A stretch of DNA of 64,000 nt from Pontederia crassipes. Its lineage: Eukaryota; Streptophyta; Magnoliopsida; Commelinales; Pontederiaceae. The position numbers and the translations under genes are program-made. The stretch spans positions 13,250,501 to 13,314,500 of the forward strand of contig CM060188.1 of assembly GCA_030549335.1 (NCBI GenBank). Reading direction: 5' to 3'. The notes beneath the pieces are model-generated. The model was not told the origin of the DNA, did no database searches, and was given only the letters and a program-made list of their open reading frames with translations. Below, piece by piece: positions 32,110 to 43,240 of the stretch (position 1 is its first letter; each line of letters opens with the position of its first letter).

Positions 32110-34823
32110 ATGGGGGGTGGGTGCGCACCGGCGTTGGCCATGGTGGTGGTGCAGGTTGGCTTCGCCGGGCTCAACGTGCTGTCGAAGCTGGCGCTGGACG
32201 ACGGCATGAGCCCCTTCGTCCTCATCGCCTACCGCCAGATCATCGCCACGGTCGTCCTCGCCCCCATTGCCTTCTTCCTTGAGAGGTATATAAATCTCCA
32301 CCTCCTGATTTCTGTACAGTATATATATCCATATATGATTGCTACAGTATCCGTACGAGCAAGCTTAGTGCAATAACCATTTCTTCCCGGTATGTATCAT
32401 CTCTCCTTCCTCTTAGCATATATATGCTATGCATGGTTCAAGGAATTAACGGCTTAATTACCACATGAACCAAGGTGTTAGCGGCTATTTTGATATGTTA
32501 ATTAATATTAATCAAATGTGATGTAATTAGCTGGTTAAAGTGCAGTAAATTAGGTGGTGGCAAATTGCATATCATATTAATATGCTAGTTGTAAAGGAAG
32601 GAGGCTATTGGGACTCTTAAAGGAGTCAGAACACCATGGTGACCAATCCAGGTCTTTTGCTTACCTTTTGATGCTTAGCTGAGTGCTTAAGTTGATGCCA
32701 CCTGGTCACATCTTAATTACTGGCTGTTTGAACTATGCAAGCTGCCAGAATTAAATATGAACTCCACATATATATATATATATAGTGTGACACTATGTAT
32801 ATCAGTATATCTGATTTTAATCAATTTGAATAACCACGCATGAATTTAATGCAGGAAAAATCGAATGCAAATTACGGGGAAGCTCCTCTTCCAAATCTTT
32901 CTTTGCTCCATATTTGGGTAAGCTTCTACGTACACCACAATTACTAAACCTCCTTGTTAATCATATATCTGATTAATTGCGATTAATTTGATGGACACAT
33001 TACAAAGATATATGTATATAAAGCCACAAATAAAACAAGTTCAGCGCATTCACTGCACACATGAACAAGGATACGAAGTGTCAGCATCACGTTACAGCTC
33101 TGAAACTGAAAGAGAACAATTGGGCGATCGACAAACTAGGGAATTAGCATGCGCTTTGGTTGGTGCGAAGTTATCTTTACCAAACATGACAAATTAAGAG
33201 GGAGATAAAGGTGTGTGTAATCTGTCACTAAAGATGAATTAATCCTGTGAGTTGTGTATGGATCAATCTTATAAACGAATTAAGCAGCGGCACATTTAGT
33301 CAACTTGAACGCACACTTCTCGTCCATGTCTCTATTATGTGATAAGTGTTTGTTTTTCAGAAGAGAAACTTAATGTTCAACTCGCAAATGCGTTTGATTT
33401 TACATTTGATTGGAATAGGAAACATGTGCCTAAACTGATTTATATAGAACTCTACTGACGTTGATGAGGGTGCGTGCAGTCTCACGTCGAATCAGATATT
33501 ATACTTCATCGGTCTCAAGTATTCGTCGCCCACCACGGCGTGCGCGCTCAACAATATCCTGCCGGCCATCACCTTCCTCATGGCCATTCCTTTCAGGTAT
33601 AATGTGCAAATGTTTCAGAGACTATACGTATGGACTACCGTAATGTATTTATACGTGTATCATAATTCTTGGTCCATGCGACTTCTTGGATTGCATGCAG
33701 AATGGAAACAATGTACATCAGGAAAGCCGGCGGGCTGGCGAAGGTGATCGGGACGGTGCTGTGCGTCGGCGGCTCCATGCTGATGACCTTCTACAAAGGA
33801 GCCCTCGTCAAGATGTGGCCGTCCCCCATAAACTGGAGGTACGCCGAGAGAATGAACAGCGTTGCAGGAGACGGTGCCAGCCAGCAGAACATGGCCTTGG
33901 GCGCCAGCCTGGTCATCGGCAGCTGCTTCGCTTGGGCCGTCTGGTTCATCATTCAGGTGAGTGCAAGCTTCACAATTACCGCAGCTTGGGATATGATGCT
34001 GTGAAATCAAGAGCTTCTGGGTGATGCTGCAGGCGAAGATGAGCAAGAGCTTCACGTCCCCGTACACGAGCTCGGCCGTGATGTGCTTCATGGGAAGCGT
34101 TCAGTGCGTCGCAGTGGCCGTCGGGGTGGAGAGGGAGGCGTCGGAGTGGGCGCTGGGTTGGAACATAAGGCTCGCGGCGTCCCTCTACGTGGTAACTATA
34201 TAACCAATGCTTGTTTTCTACAATCAAGCAGTAGAGGTGTGAAGCAAAGTAAGCTCACCAGTGGTCGGATGCAGGGGCTGGTATGTTCGGCGCTTGCAGT
34301 GTCGCTCATGTCTTGGTGCATAGAGAGGAGAGGCCCTCTCTTCGTCTCCATGTTCAACCCGCTGCTGCTTGTCATCGTCGCCATCGTCGGGTGGGCACTC
34401 CTCCGGGAGAAGCTTTACGTCGGAAGGTAAATTTTCTCCCTTGAATCATTCTAATGCTTGGATTGAGTTCCAGAATTTCATTTCGTAGTCTGTTTCATTG
34501 CCGTTAATGAAATGAGAAATGTCGAAATGTCAAAGCTGTTAATTCTTGATGTCTGGTGTTCAATCTCCAGCGTGATAGGATCTGCGCTAATAATCATAGG
34601 GCTCTACTTGGTTCTATGGGGCAAAGCCAGAGAGAGAAATGAAGTCACCAGTGCAAATGGAAAGGCTACACCGGAGGAGGAAGAAGAGGCAGAAGCATAC
34701 TTTGCAGCAGCGTTCCCTCCGCCCCCCACGTTCACAAGTCCTCAAGTATTCCCGTCTCCGAGAACGCCGGAACACAAATTTACCACCACCACTTGCGGGG
34801 TTTGGGGATCACCGGATGCTTGA
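32110..34823 (+). CDS. WAT1-related (nodulin MtN21/EamA) transporter, seven exons
   Basis: The exons are 32110-32285, 32855-32917, 33480-33596, 33701-33956, 34033-34191, 34275-34426 and 34571-34823, all GT/AG, giving 391 residues. These ten-helix carriers of the drug/metabolite superfamily move small organic solutes such as amino acids or auxin across the plasma membrane or tonoplast. The seven exons and length fit the family. Diagnostic stretches are [19 protein letters not shown] (TM1), [20 protein letters not shown] (TM2 with the AYRQ motif) and [20 protein letters not shown] (the conserved T-x-A-x-NxLPA). [12 protein letters not shown] and the exit EKLYVGRVIGS follow. The tail of about 60 residues is hydrophilic, Glu- and Pro-rich. 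At1g09380 is a plausible relative; the substrate cannot be read from sequence. It is convergent with the ABC gene, with 460 bp between stops. Confidence 0.93.
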
Positions 34824-35282
34824 GGACTTGCTTCCGGGTCAGAAGAATCGACAATCAAGTGGCAGAACTGCTGGTTATCCCTGAAGAAAACTGATGGCAT
34901 AGGAAACGTGATTTCTTCGGTTGTCACAACTCACAAGCACAATTTGATTGATTAGAAAATGTAGCAGTTCTGGTAGATTGTAGTTTGCAGCTTCACATGT
35001 GTGCTGAATGTGCATGAGGAACAAAGTTACCGTAAAATGCTAAACTGATTGCAAGAAAATGATTTTGAAGCTGTAGTCATTCATTAGCAACAGATAAATA
35101 GCCAGATCCAGAATAAAAAAACAGGAAGAATTTCTTTGATACATTAAAATTTATAAGATCTTTGAAGCTCTATAGCAGTTCGATCTACACTTCATGTCAG
35201 GAAGAAACTGTTTTAGATTGTTATTCCTTTTCACAAATAGAAGACACATTTTCATAAAAAGGAAATCAAACAAAGGAAGTCA

Positions 35283-37750
35283 CTATTGCCTAATGACTCT
35301 GTTTGAACTATACAAGAAGTTCTCCTCCCCTGCTACAGTGGAGTGTAGCCTCCCCGCTGCCCATCCATTGTTGATTACTTGAGCTGCTTTTTGAACTGGA
35401 GCTCCGGTGACACGGCTACCCTCAACCAGCTTTTCATATTCAGGATTGCCACTTTCCTTTCTCTCTTTTCTCCGCTTTCTGTCTTCATCCCGCTCTTTCC
35501 TTAGCCAACTCTCAACTGTCCTCTGAAATATTCATGGTTATGATTATAGTTGGAAGAACAATAATATCATTATTTAAAACTTTCAGAAACTATAACACAA
35601 AAAAATATTCTAGCAAAAAAAAATATAGTCAAAGAGGACTACCAACGATAACTTAAAAAGAGAGGGCTCCTATAAGTTACCGATAAATAGCTAAACTTGT
35701 TCAAGAATAAATGTTGAAATTCAGGTGATCACCAAAAATATTTGTTGATAACTATTCAGGTCACTTATCAAGATTGTCCCCAAGTGATGTTAGATATAAC
35801 ATTTTCCACAGTTTCAATAACACTGATGCTCTTAGAACTTGTCCCACCAATGCTCGCATATGGTGGTCATGTTATGTCTGGGTTATTACAAAAAACAGCT
35901 GTTGTCTAAGATTACTCCACCATTAGGGTTTAAGGTTGAAAGTCTACTTCCCATGAGTGACAAAAGAAACGAAACTAAAAAAGGGTAGTGGAAAACCAAT
36001 ATTTTTGTGCATCAGAAAATAAAATTGCGGAAGAAAGTTCAAGGGAAAAACTCAAAAAATTTAACAGCTGAAATCTGAATTATCCATGTGAGATTTCTAC
36101 ATACCATTAGAGATAAGTTACTCATTTTTTTCACTTCTTCCAAAGCCAACAACAATTGCAATTTCCCATGAGCAACATAGCACTGCAATTAAACAAAACA
36201 ATGTCAGAAAGTACTTAATATAAGCTCCATAACCAGTAAAGTAGATGAGCAGAAAGACAAACTATACCACATGTGTTGGCCAGTCTTCAAGACCATCAAA
36301 TATATGTGTTGCATAGATAATAGTGGCCCCCCGTTCTTCACATTCCTTTCTTAGATACCTTAATAGATCTGCTCTAGCAAGCACATCAAGGTCCACGGTG
36401 ATCTCATCAAGAAGCAGAACCTGACAAAAAAAAAGTAAAAATGTTATATTCGTTTGTAAACTTCAGCCCTTATTACTACTAAATAAGCAACACACCTTAA
36501 ATGGCTTAAGAAGGCCCATGCAAATCTGAACTCGTCTTCTTTGACCATCTGAGGATCTATGCATCCTCCATGAAAGATCAATATCTAAGACCTGAATATC
36601 CAAGATCAAGTGATCTGTGTCAAGAAATTTATAAGATTTATAAATCTGTTGGTGCCTAAATCATCTTTGCTTTAAGAAACTGCCACAGTGCCATCTACTA
36701 ATAGAAGCTAATATGAGCAGACTATTTACACTGCACATACTCTGTTACAGTTCTCATCAAAATGCCAAGTGAAATACCTTAATAAGTTCTTCTCTCCTCT
36801 TGGGATCAATGCCAGACACCCCGTATATCATCTTCTCTGCGGATATGTCCATCTGTATCGGAACCTCAAAACCAGCAAAAGCAACATCTCGTCGCCACTG
36901 CACCAACAATATTCTGTAAGAGTTCATTCCTCCACGAGTCTTACCTATTTAGCACAAAAAGCATGCACTCTTGCGAATTGTTTGTGAACAATATTCAGAA
37001 TGCATGTGAAACAATTATGGACCACTCCCTATTTAAGTTTCATTGCAGATTGGAATAGGAAAAAAGCTCTTTTCATGCCAGATCCATCTTTTTTCAAGAG
37101 TTAATATCGCAGAAACAGTAAAAAACAGAAATAAATATAAAGCTTAATGGCAAAAATTATCCATAAATCAGGTCTCCCCCTTAACAAGTTGCTTTGTTTG
37201 TTTATTCAACAAATGATAGAGAGTCGATCCTGATTCCTGAATTGTCGCACGTAGATGGTTCTGCAAACATGGATGGATATAAGATATAAAACAACGCTGA
37301 GGGATTATTCCCTACCTCGCCGCCCAAGTACGAAAGGTCACCGGAGGACGTGAGGGAGGTGTCATGGAACGCCGACCTCCCCAATACTCTCACCATATTC
37401 GGATCCACCAGGTGTTTCCCTCCCAGTATCTTCAGTACCGTCGTCTTTCCTACATATAACAAGCAAATCGAAGATCTTACTTTTTTTTCTCCCATCTCGA
37501 CATCATCCTAACTCGATCACAAAACAGCGAATTCCAGGAACGAACCTGCGCCGTTGGACCCGACGAGGAGACAACGGTCGCCGGCTCGGAGTGTCAGGCA
37601 GAAGTCGTCGATGAGGGGAGTCGATCCCGGCGGCGGGTGCCCGTCAATCCCCGGGTACGTGAACCGGAGGTCCTTGATCTCCACGTTTACTCCTCGCGCG
37701 CAGCTGCCCGTGTCACCGGAGGATGCGGCGGCTCCGCTCGTGTCCGCCAT
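35283..37750 (-). CDS. Soluble ABC ATPase, ABCI19/20/21 type, seven exons
   Basis: The exons on minus are 37546-37750, 37316-37449, 36778-36897, 36496-36591, 36268-36420, 36105-36182 and 35283-35522, all GT/AG, giving 341 residues. It is a single nucleotide-binding domain with no membrane helices. Arabidopsis relatives ABCI19-21 form a cytosolic, ER-associated complex that affects cytokinin response in seedlings. The sequence shows Walker A GSNGAGKTT, split by intron 1; [13 protein letters not shown]; and the C-loop in the family's own form, [15 protein letters not shown]. Walker B is VLLLDE and the H-loop is ATHIFDG. A basic, charged C-terminal segment ([16 protein letters not shown]) ends the protein. 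The N-terminal 40 residues are Gly/Ala-rich. WRRDVAF favours the ABCI21-like branch, but I do not assign a symbol. All catalytic motifs are intact. Confidence 0.93.
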
Positions 37751-38037
37751 CGCTTCGTGGTTCCGATATCGATAGCGACAAGGGGGAGGGCTTAAATGGG
37801 GACGAGTGAGCAAGGAGCGGAGTGACTCGTGGCGCAGAGGCCTCCATGGCCGCTGCGGTATACTGTTCTTCCATTTTAAAATGTTCCGTCGCCTGGACAA
37901 ATGCAACTGGTTACTTTATTACAAATTGTATAAATATTATTGTCACTTTTTAACATAGTTTGTTAACATTTTTACTTTTATTTTTTGGTAATTATTAAAA
38001 CTTTTAATGTGACAATAATATTTTTGGAGTTGGCAAT

Positions 38038-38520
38038 CGGGGGTGAAAGTGATGGGGGTGGATTCTTCTATTTTTAAAAAATCATTCTATTTTTTTTATT
38101 GGATTTTTAAAATTTAAAAACCTTATCAATTTTTTCGGACGATTTTTAGAGACTTTAGAGTTTATATTTATAAGAAATATTGATAATATCTAAGAGGTGT
38201 TTTATTTCATGTATTAATGTCATTCATGTATTGTATATTGTAATAGTTCTAGTTAGACTTATTTTAATGTTTTACATATATAATGATATAAATATCATGT
38301 TTATTGAGTAATTATATATATTATAAGTATTTAAAATATAACAATAATATATATAATTTTAAAAAAAATAATTAAGCAGGCTTTCAAGGGGCTCCTCGAG
38401 GGATTTTTTTAAACTTAAAAATCATCTAGGTTTTTTCTCGAATTTAAAAAAAATCTGAAAATTTTATATTGGATCAGTTTTTTAAGTTTTTTATTTTTCG
38501 ATTTTTTACTTACACTCCTA
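38038..38520. mobile_element. hAT-type MITE with target-site duplication
   Basis: The 483-bp AT-rich, non-coding element has ends CGGGGGTGAAAGTGA and (inverted) TAGGAGTGTAAGTAA, flanked by identical gttggcaat (38029-38037 and 38521-38529). An 8-9 bp duplication with (C/T)AGGGGTG-like ends fits hAT. A diverged relative may lie at about 44990-45420. Confidence 0.7.
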
Positions 38521-38816
38521 GTTGGCAATCTCTCAATATATTTACATATTCTTTTCAAAAATATATTTGGTTACTTAAAACAGAGAAATATCTCTCGCCA
38601 GAATATGAGAGAGAACCATTATATCTGGCAGGCCAACATCACAAAACCCATTTGAGTTCCAGGGCCAACAGCAATTCTGTAGTTAATAGTAAAATGCGGG
38701 ACATCAGCAATTTAGTTTCCTTCTGGTTTTGAGTTCAGACTTCAGACAACACTCAAACGGTAGACGAAGACGACGGCGATGTTGCAATCAGAAAGGTCTT
38801 CCACTTCTCCCCCACA

Positions 38817-39548
38817 ATGGATCGAATTCAGGTAAAAATCACGACCCCACTTCGCTATTCTGCCCCCTTCCGAACGATCTCACGCAGTAACCTACGGAAT
38901 CGTTCCATGGGATTATTCTTCATGCATCTGAGATTTATATCACTCCGATGCGTCTATCTTTGTCGATTCTTCTTCAATTCTTTTTCTTCGTTTAAAATGG
39001 TATCTGCAATTTATAACTTTAGTTGTCGCATATTTGTCGGGATTTTGCTCCTTGGTAGCCTCCGGAGGAGAATTGCGCGAACCCCGAAGACTTGTTTCTT
39101 CCCCGTACTCTTCGAGGTGCGATATTTTGGCGTCATTTTGCTGCTTTTGGGTTTTCCCGTTGATCTTTGCTTGGAAATGTCCAATTCTTATGGGTTTGCT
39201 TGTTTACAGGCTGCGGCTTTTTACGTGCTCTCGGTGACTGCTTTATCATAATCTTTGTCGTCACCGTCTCCCTTGCCGCACTCGACTTCTGGGTCGTTAA
39301 GAACGTGAGCGTCCGCATACTGGTGGCGCTGAGATGGTGGAACGAGATAGACGAGCAAGGGCAAAGCATATGAAAGTTTGAGTGCCTGGATCAAGAGGTT
39401 CATGGTAACTTATTTTTGTTGTTATAAGATTTGTTGTTAATCGGGCAATCTTCTTTTACTTAACATTCGTTTGTTTTCTTTTTGCCTTTGCAGTCCCTAG
39501 CTCGCATGAATAAGGATTCCTGGCTCTTTTGGTGGGCAATGTACGTTG
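38817..39548 (+). pseudogene. ECH: Broken, truncated ECHIDNA (TVP23 family) gene
   Basis: ECHIDNA is a four-helix trans-Golgi protein needed for secretion and cell elongation. Recognisable pieces in gene order are MDRIQ followed by a splice donor (38817-38831), an ENCANP...KTCFF exon (about 39060-39117) and AAAFYVLS with FIIIFVVTVSLAALDFWVVK and LRWWNEIDEQGQS (about 39210-39400). The last piece is SLARMNKDSWLFWW (about 39494-39540). The copy is not functional. A frameshift lies between ENCANP and KTCFF, bases are missing after FYVLS, and a TGA stands where the family has the Trp of S(V/I)WKFE. The C-terminal third (last two helices and Lys-rich tail) is absent. Introns remain, so it decayed in place and is not a retrocopy. 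Confidence 0.85.
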
Positions 39549-40789
39549 CCTCTGAGTAGCCATAATGATGACTGTTTGAATTTATAGTCCTACGTTTGAC
39601 ATGCCTGCCTTTGCGATCTTCATAATTAGTTAATTACTGGAGATATGCTCTGTTATCTAATACCGTTTACATCTCGAATCAGTGGTCATTTGATCTTTGT
39701 TGTATCCATCTTGTAGGAATGTACTCATGTATAAGAATATAGCAACGATGGTAGGAATTAGGAAACATATTTACGGCCACTGGATTAAGTGATTATCTTC
39801 ACTAGCCATTGCATGATTAATGTACACAATCGTCTGTGAGCTTGCTCTCATTCTGCTGCAGTGTAGTGAATGCCCATAGGAACAATAGGATCGACAACCA
39901 TGCTTAGCAAGGGCCAGAAAGTGCCCCCAAAGATTTGTAGAATATTTATAATTTTCAATTGATTTGAAAAAGAAAACTGTTGCAGCTCTATTTGGCTTTA
40001 TTTCTATGCTTATTATAGTTGGCCCCCGGGAGGTTGATTTTCTTGCTATAGGTCAGGGCCCTTTGTCTTGCCATTTTGCTTACTACTTAGCCAAGCTTGG
40101 TAGAGATTCATTTTTTATCAATTTTTGGATGCTGATCCACCTCATGGACTCCTCAATCTTTTGTACCTGGACAATGCTTATTCTGAACATCAATGAACAC
40201 TAATTTATTTCGAAAAAAAATCCTTTCCCACGTGTATTCTATCATCTAGAAAGTGGTAAATGGTTCATGTATAATATTCAAGATGCAAAGTTCACTGACA
40301 TGGCTTCGACAGCTCAAGGAATCTTGACTTTTCTTTCAGTTGCCACCACAATATTCGAAGAGGTTGAATAAAAATTCAAATTCACTTTCACTCGATCAAA
40401 CTCACGCCCTGGGTCGCATGCTATAAAAAACCTATGACGAATGAGACTCCCGATGGGAATATTCTCCATTAGATAGATTTGGAATTCGAGACTTTTCTAA
40501 ATGAGAACAAGCTACTTAGCACTTAACTCCAATTCTCCTTTTGTAAGAAAACTCTACTTTAATGGTACAAGTTGTAGCAGGATCTTCCTTGAGATATTTT
40601 TTTCTTTTAAAATTTCAAGCATATTATCTAACAGTTATTGGAATTTGTTTTAACAATGGCATTGCAACATTGTTGGCTTCATCTCTTTTACAATTTTAAA
40701 GGTATTGTTCTTGCTTTTTCATTTACATGGCACCATTCTCCTAATAATTAGGACTCAAGAACTTGTTTGCTGACATATATGCACATTGC
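39549..40789. other. Spacer between two broken genes
   Basis: The missing ECHIDNA exons were looked for here and not found. A plus-strand frame at 39964-40203 has no recognisable domain. Confidence 0.5.
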
Positions 40790-41433
40790 TAGTTCTGGAC
40801 CTAGTGGCTCAGGAAGTGAACAATTCCTTTCGGCAGCAAATGTGTCCAATGGCAAGGCTCAGAAACTTGGAATCATTATTGTCATTGCATTTTCATCGTT
40901 TACCCTTATATTGTCATGTTTTGGCATATTCATTTTTGTCTTGAAGTGGAGGAAACTTCATGAACCACACATTTCTTCTGGCCCTCCATTGACACCGGCA
41001 AGAGCTAAAACATCTGGTATGATAAAGTTCAGTTTTACTTCCAACTGTAAAGTTTATTTTATTAGAGATATTATTTTATTCCATTCATGGTTAGAAGATT
41101 ATTCTTGTATATATTTCCCAGTTGATGGAGAGACAAAAAATAATAAATTTTACTTGGTGGAAACACATCCAAGTAAAGACCTCACTGAGATATATGCATA
41201 TGAAGTGAGATCAATTGTGCAGGTCGCTCAGAAGCCTCTCTATGTATTGAATTTATCTGTTTCAGATTATTATCAATGCCTAATCTGCTGGGTTCAACCT
41301 CTAGAAAATGTCTTCTCCAAAATGGTCCTGAAAATATCTTAAGTTATATACATTAGTTGATAGATAACCTATAATATTAAAGCCGAACACTACCTTTTCA
41401 TGCCTATTTCTTGACCAAAGTGTGTCATGAAAA

Positions 41434-41812
41434 TGACTTTTTTTAGGAGAAAAAGGATGACCAACCATCTGGTTGTCATCCAGGTATGTATATAACTATG
41501 TAAAGAGAAACATGTACAAAAGTGAGCTCCAACTAGGGAGCGACAAAAAGTGGAAAAGTATCCCTCCTAACCAAAACCCCACTCCCGAAGAAGAAAGGAA
41601 GTGTGGTGTACAATCCGCTCAATGTGACAATCGCTCCCCACATAAAATCACTCAGTTACGCTGGAGCCAGATAGCCCAAGAGCCGACCAAAAAAGATGCC
41701 AAAAGTGCTCTCCACGAAGATCTCCGACGGGCCAAACCCCAAAACGACTGCCACAAGGTCTCTGAATCGGGGGGGGGGGGGGGGGGGGGAGAAGACCCCC
41801 AGCTATCCTTTG
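41434..41812 (-). mobile_element. 5'-truncated LINE inside the ALE2-like fragment
   Basis: TTTTTTTAGGAGAAAAAGGATGACC begins the inverted 3' end and matches the LINE at 2617 base for base in long stretches. The match continues to the region antisense to the zf-RVT end. It includes a run of 21 G at 41769-41789, where the copy at 2617-3945 has a GGGGAAAGGACCCCC segment. No clear target-site duplication was found. Confidence 0.75.
41769..41789. repeat. Homopolymer of 21 G
   Basis: An uninterrupted G-run within the LINE copy. Length may be inexact in the assembly, because such runs are hard to sequence. Confidence 0.85.
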
Positions 41813-42469
41813 AATATTATTCACAGATTGATTTTAATATATGCGGATGGCTGCTTAAGTGTCATCATCTTTTCTTCCCTCGAAAAACAATTCACATAAT
41901 ATTCATCTCTGAACGCTTGCCTACAAGAAAGTGAAATTATAAGAAAATGTGATCGAACAGTTTGGCTTTGTCTTTTTAAAGTTTGCAAACATAAGAGTTT
42001 AGTAATTTTTTCGGTTTAGGTCATATGCCAATTTCTCATCAAGTAAAGCCGAACTAACTGTGATATGAACTTTATGATACAGACTTTCGGTCCATTTTGT
42101 CTTTTAGTATGACAAGCTCACATTCTGCATCCTTCACCTTAAGAATGGCTATTTGTCCTACTGTGAAAACTTTTTCCTTGTCTGAAATTGAGAAGGCTAC
42201 TGACCAGTTCAACCCGAAGAAAATATTAGGCAAAGGTGGTTTTGGTTGTGTTTATCATTGTTTGTTGGAAGATGGAAGTGAAGTTGCTGTTAAGTTGTTG
42301 ACAAAGAGGAATCATAATGGTGGACGTGAGTTCATTGCAGAAATCGAAATTCTTAGTCGACTCCATCATCATAATCTTGTCAAGCTAATTGGCATATGCA
42401 TTGAAGGAAGCAAAAGATGTCTGGTTTGTGAACTTGTTCGTAATGGGAGTGTTGCATCTCATCTGCATG

Positions 42470-43076
42470 GTATGTTCAGATAATATTTTGTCCTTCTAAT
42501 GTTCCTAGCAAAATATAAATTATTTTGTTCTCAGCAAAAGCTGAAAAGTACTCATTGTCTTTGTTATACTGAAGGTAATTTCTTGTGCATGGAAGTTCAA
42601 TAACAAGAAAATCAACAGGAGGAAAATAATACATGCTGCAGAATCATGATGTCATTGAAAAGTTACATATGTACTGCATTCATATGTGGCTGGAATTATT
42701 TTTGAGGAACTGCTAGAATGTCAAAGTATGTTGTTTATACAAACAATAAGCAAAACTAACACACAATTATATCATCAAATTATTTCTTTCGAAGAAAGTA
42801 TGCCTCCTTTTTAAGTACTCAGATTCTTTTAAGAACAATTAAGGTACTTCCATTATTGTGAAATCTTTAATTATAAATCTGATAACTGATGATATCTATT
42901 ATTGTTTGTGAATTGTTCATCATTAAAATTATTTGAATGAAAAATTCCTATTATCTGATGATGTAATTTATCTTCATTTTTCTCGAAAAGTAAAAGGATG
43001 ACTAGAATGGAGTTGTAATTTAGGGAATAATATCCAATTGATTTCTATAAATTTATTAACATGCATTTGGTTTATA
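42470..43076. other. AT-rich DNA, no gene
   Basis: The kinase exons that would follow in an intact ALE2 gene are not present here; nothing else is recognised. Confidence 0.5.
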
Positions 43077-43240
43077 GAAGCCCGGATAAAGGAGGAGGGT
43101 TGTGTTAGGTCCCGACAGCCAGCGTAAAATCCTGTCGAATCTCATGAACATGGATCAACGAATGAGCGGAATGGCGTCGTATGATCCATGTAGCCGACCC
43201 CACCTAGTGGGATAAGGCTTTGTTGTTGTTGTTGTTGTAA
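43077..43240 (+). mobile_element. Au-type SINE, 3' portion
   Basis: GCCCGGATAAAGGAGGAGGG, GTAGCCGACCCCACCTAGTG and GGATAAGGCTTTGTTGTTG are the signature 3' blocks of the plant Au SINE, ending in its (TTG)n tail. The tRNA-related 5' part with pol III boxes is missing, so it is 5'-truncated. Confidence 0.8.

Larger units (their letters stand above)
40790..42469 (+). pseudogene. Partial ALE2-like receptor kinase gene
   Basis: Two exon-like pieces of a receptor-like Ser/Thr kinase of the ALE2 type are present. About 40790-41015 encodes the juxtamembrane end of the ectodomain (SGPSGSGSEQFLS) and a transmembrane helix (GIIIVIAFSSFTLILSC) with the stop-transfer KWRK. About 42110-42469 encodes the start of the kinase: VKTFSLSEIEKATDQF, the Gly-rich loop GKGGFGCVYH, VAVKLL with the ATP-binding Lys, and SRLHHHNLVKLIGICIEG, up to a GT donor. 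The catalytic loop, activation segment, C-lobe and the upstream ectodomain are absent from the window, so this is a gene fragment. A LINE (41434-41812) lies between the two pieces. ALE2 acts in epidermal and cuticle specification; this copy cannot. Confidence 0.75.

Noticed and set aside
41473-41934. 153-residue plus-strand frame
   Set aside because: Antisense to the LINE copy at 41434-41812 and running through its G homopolymer.
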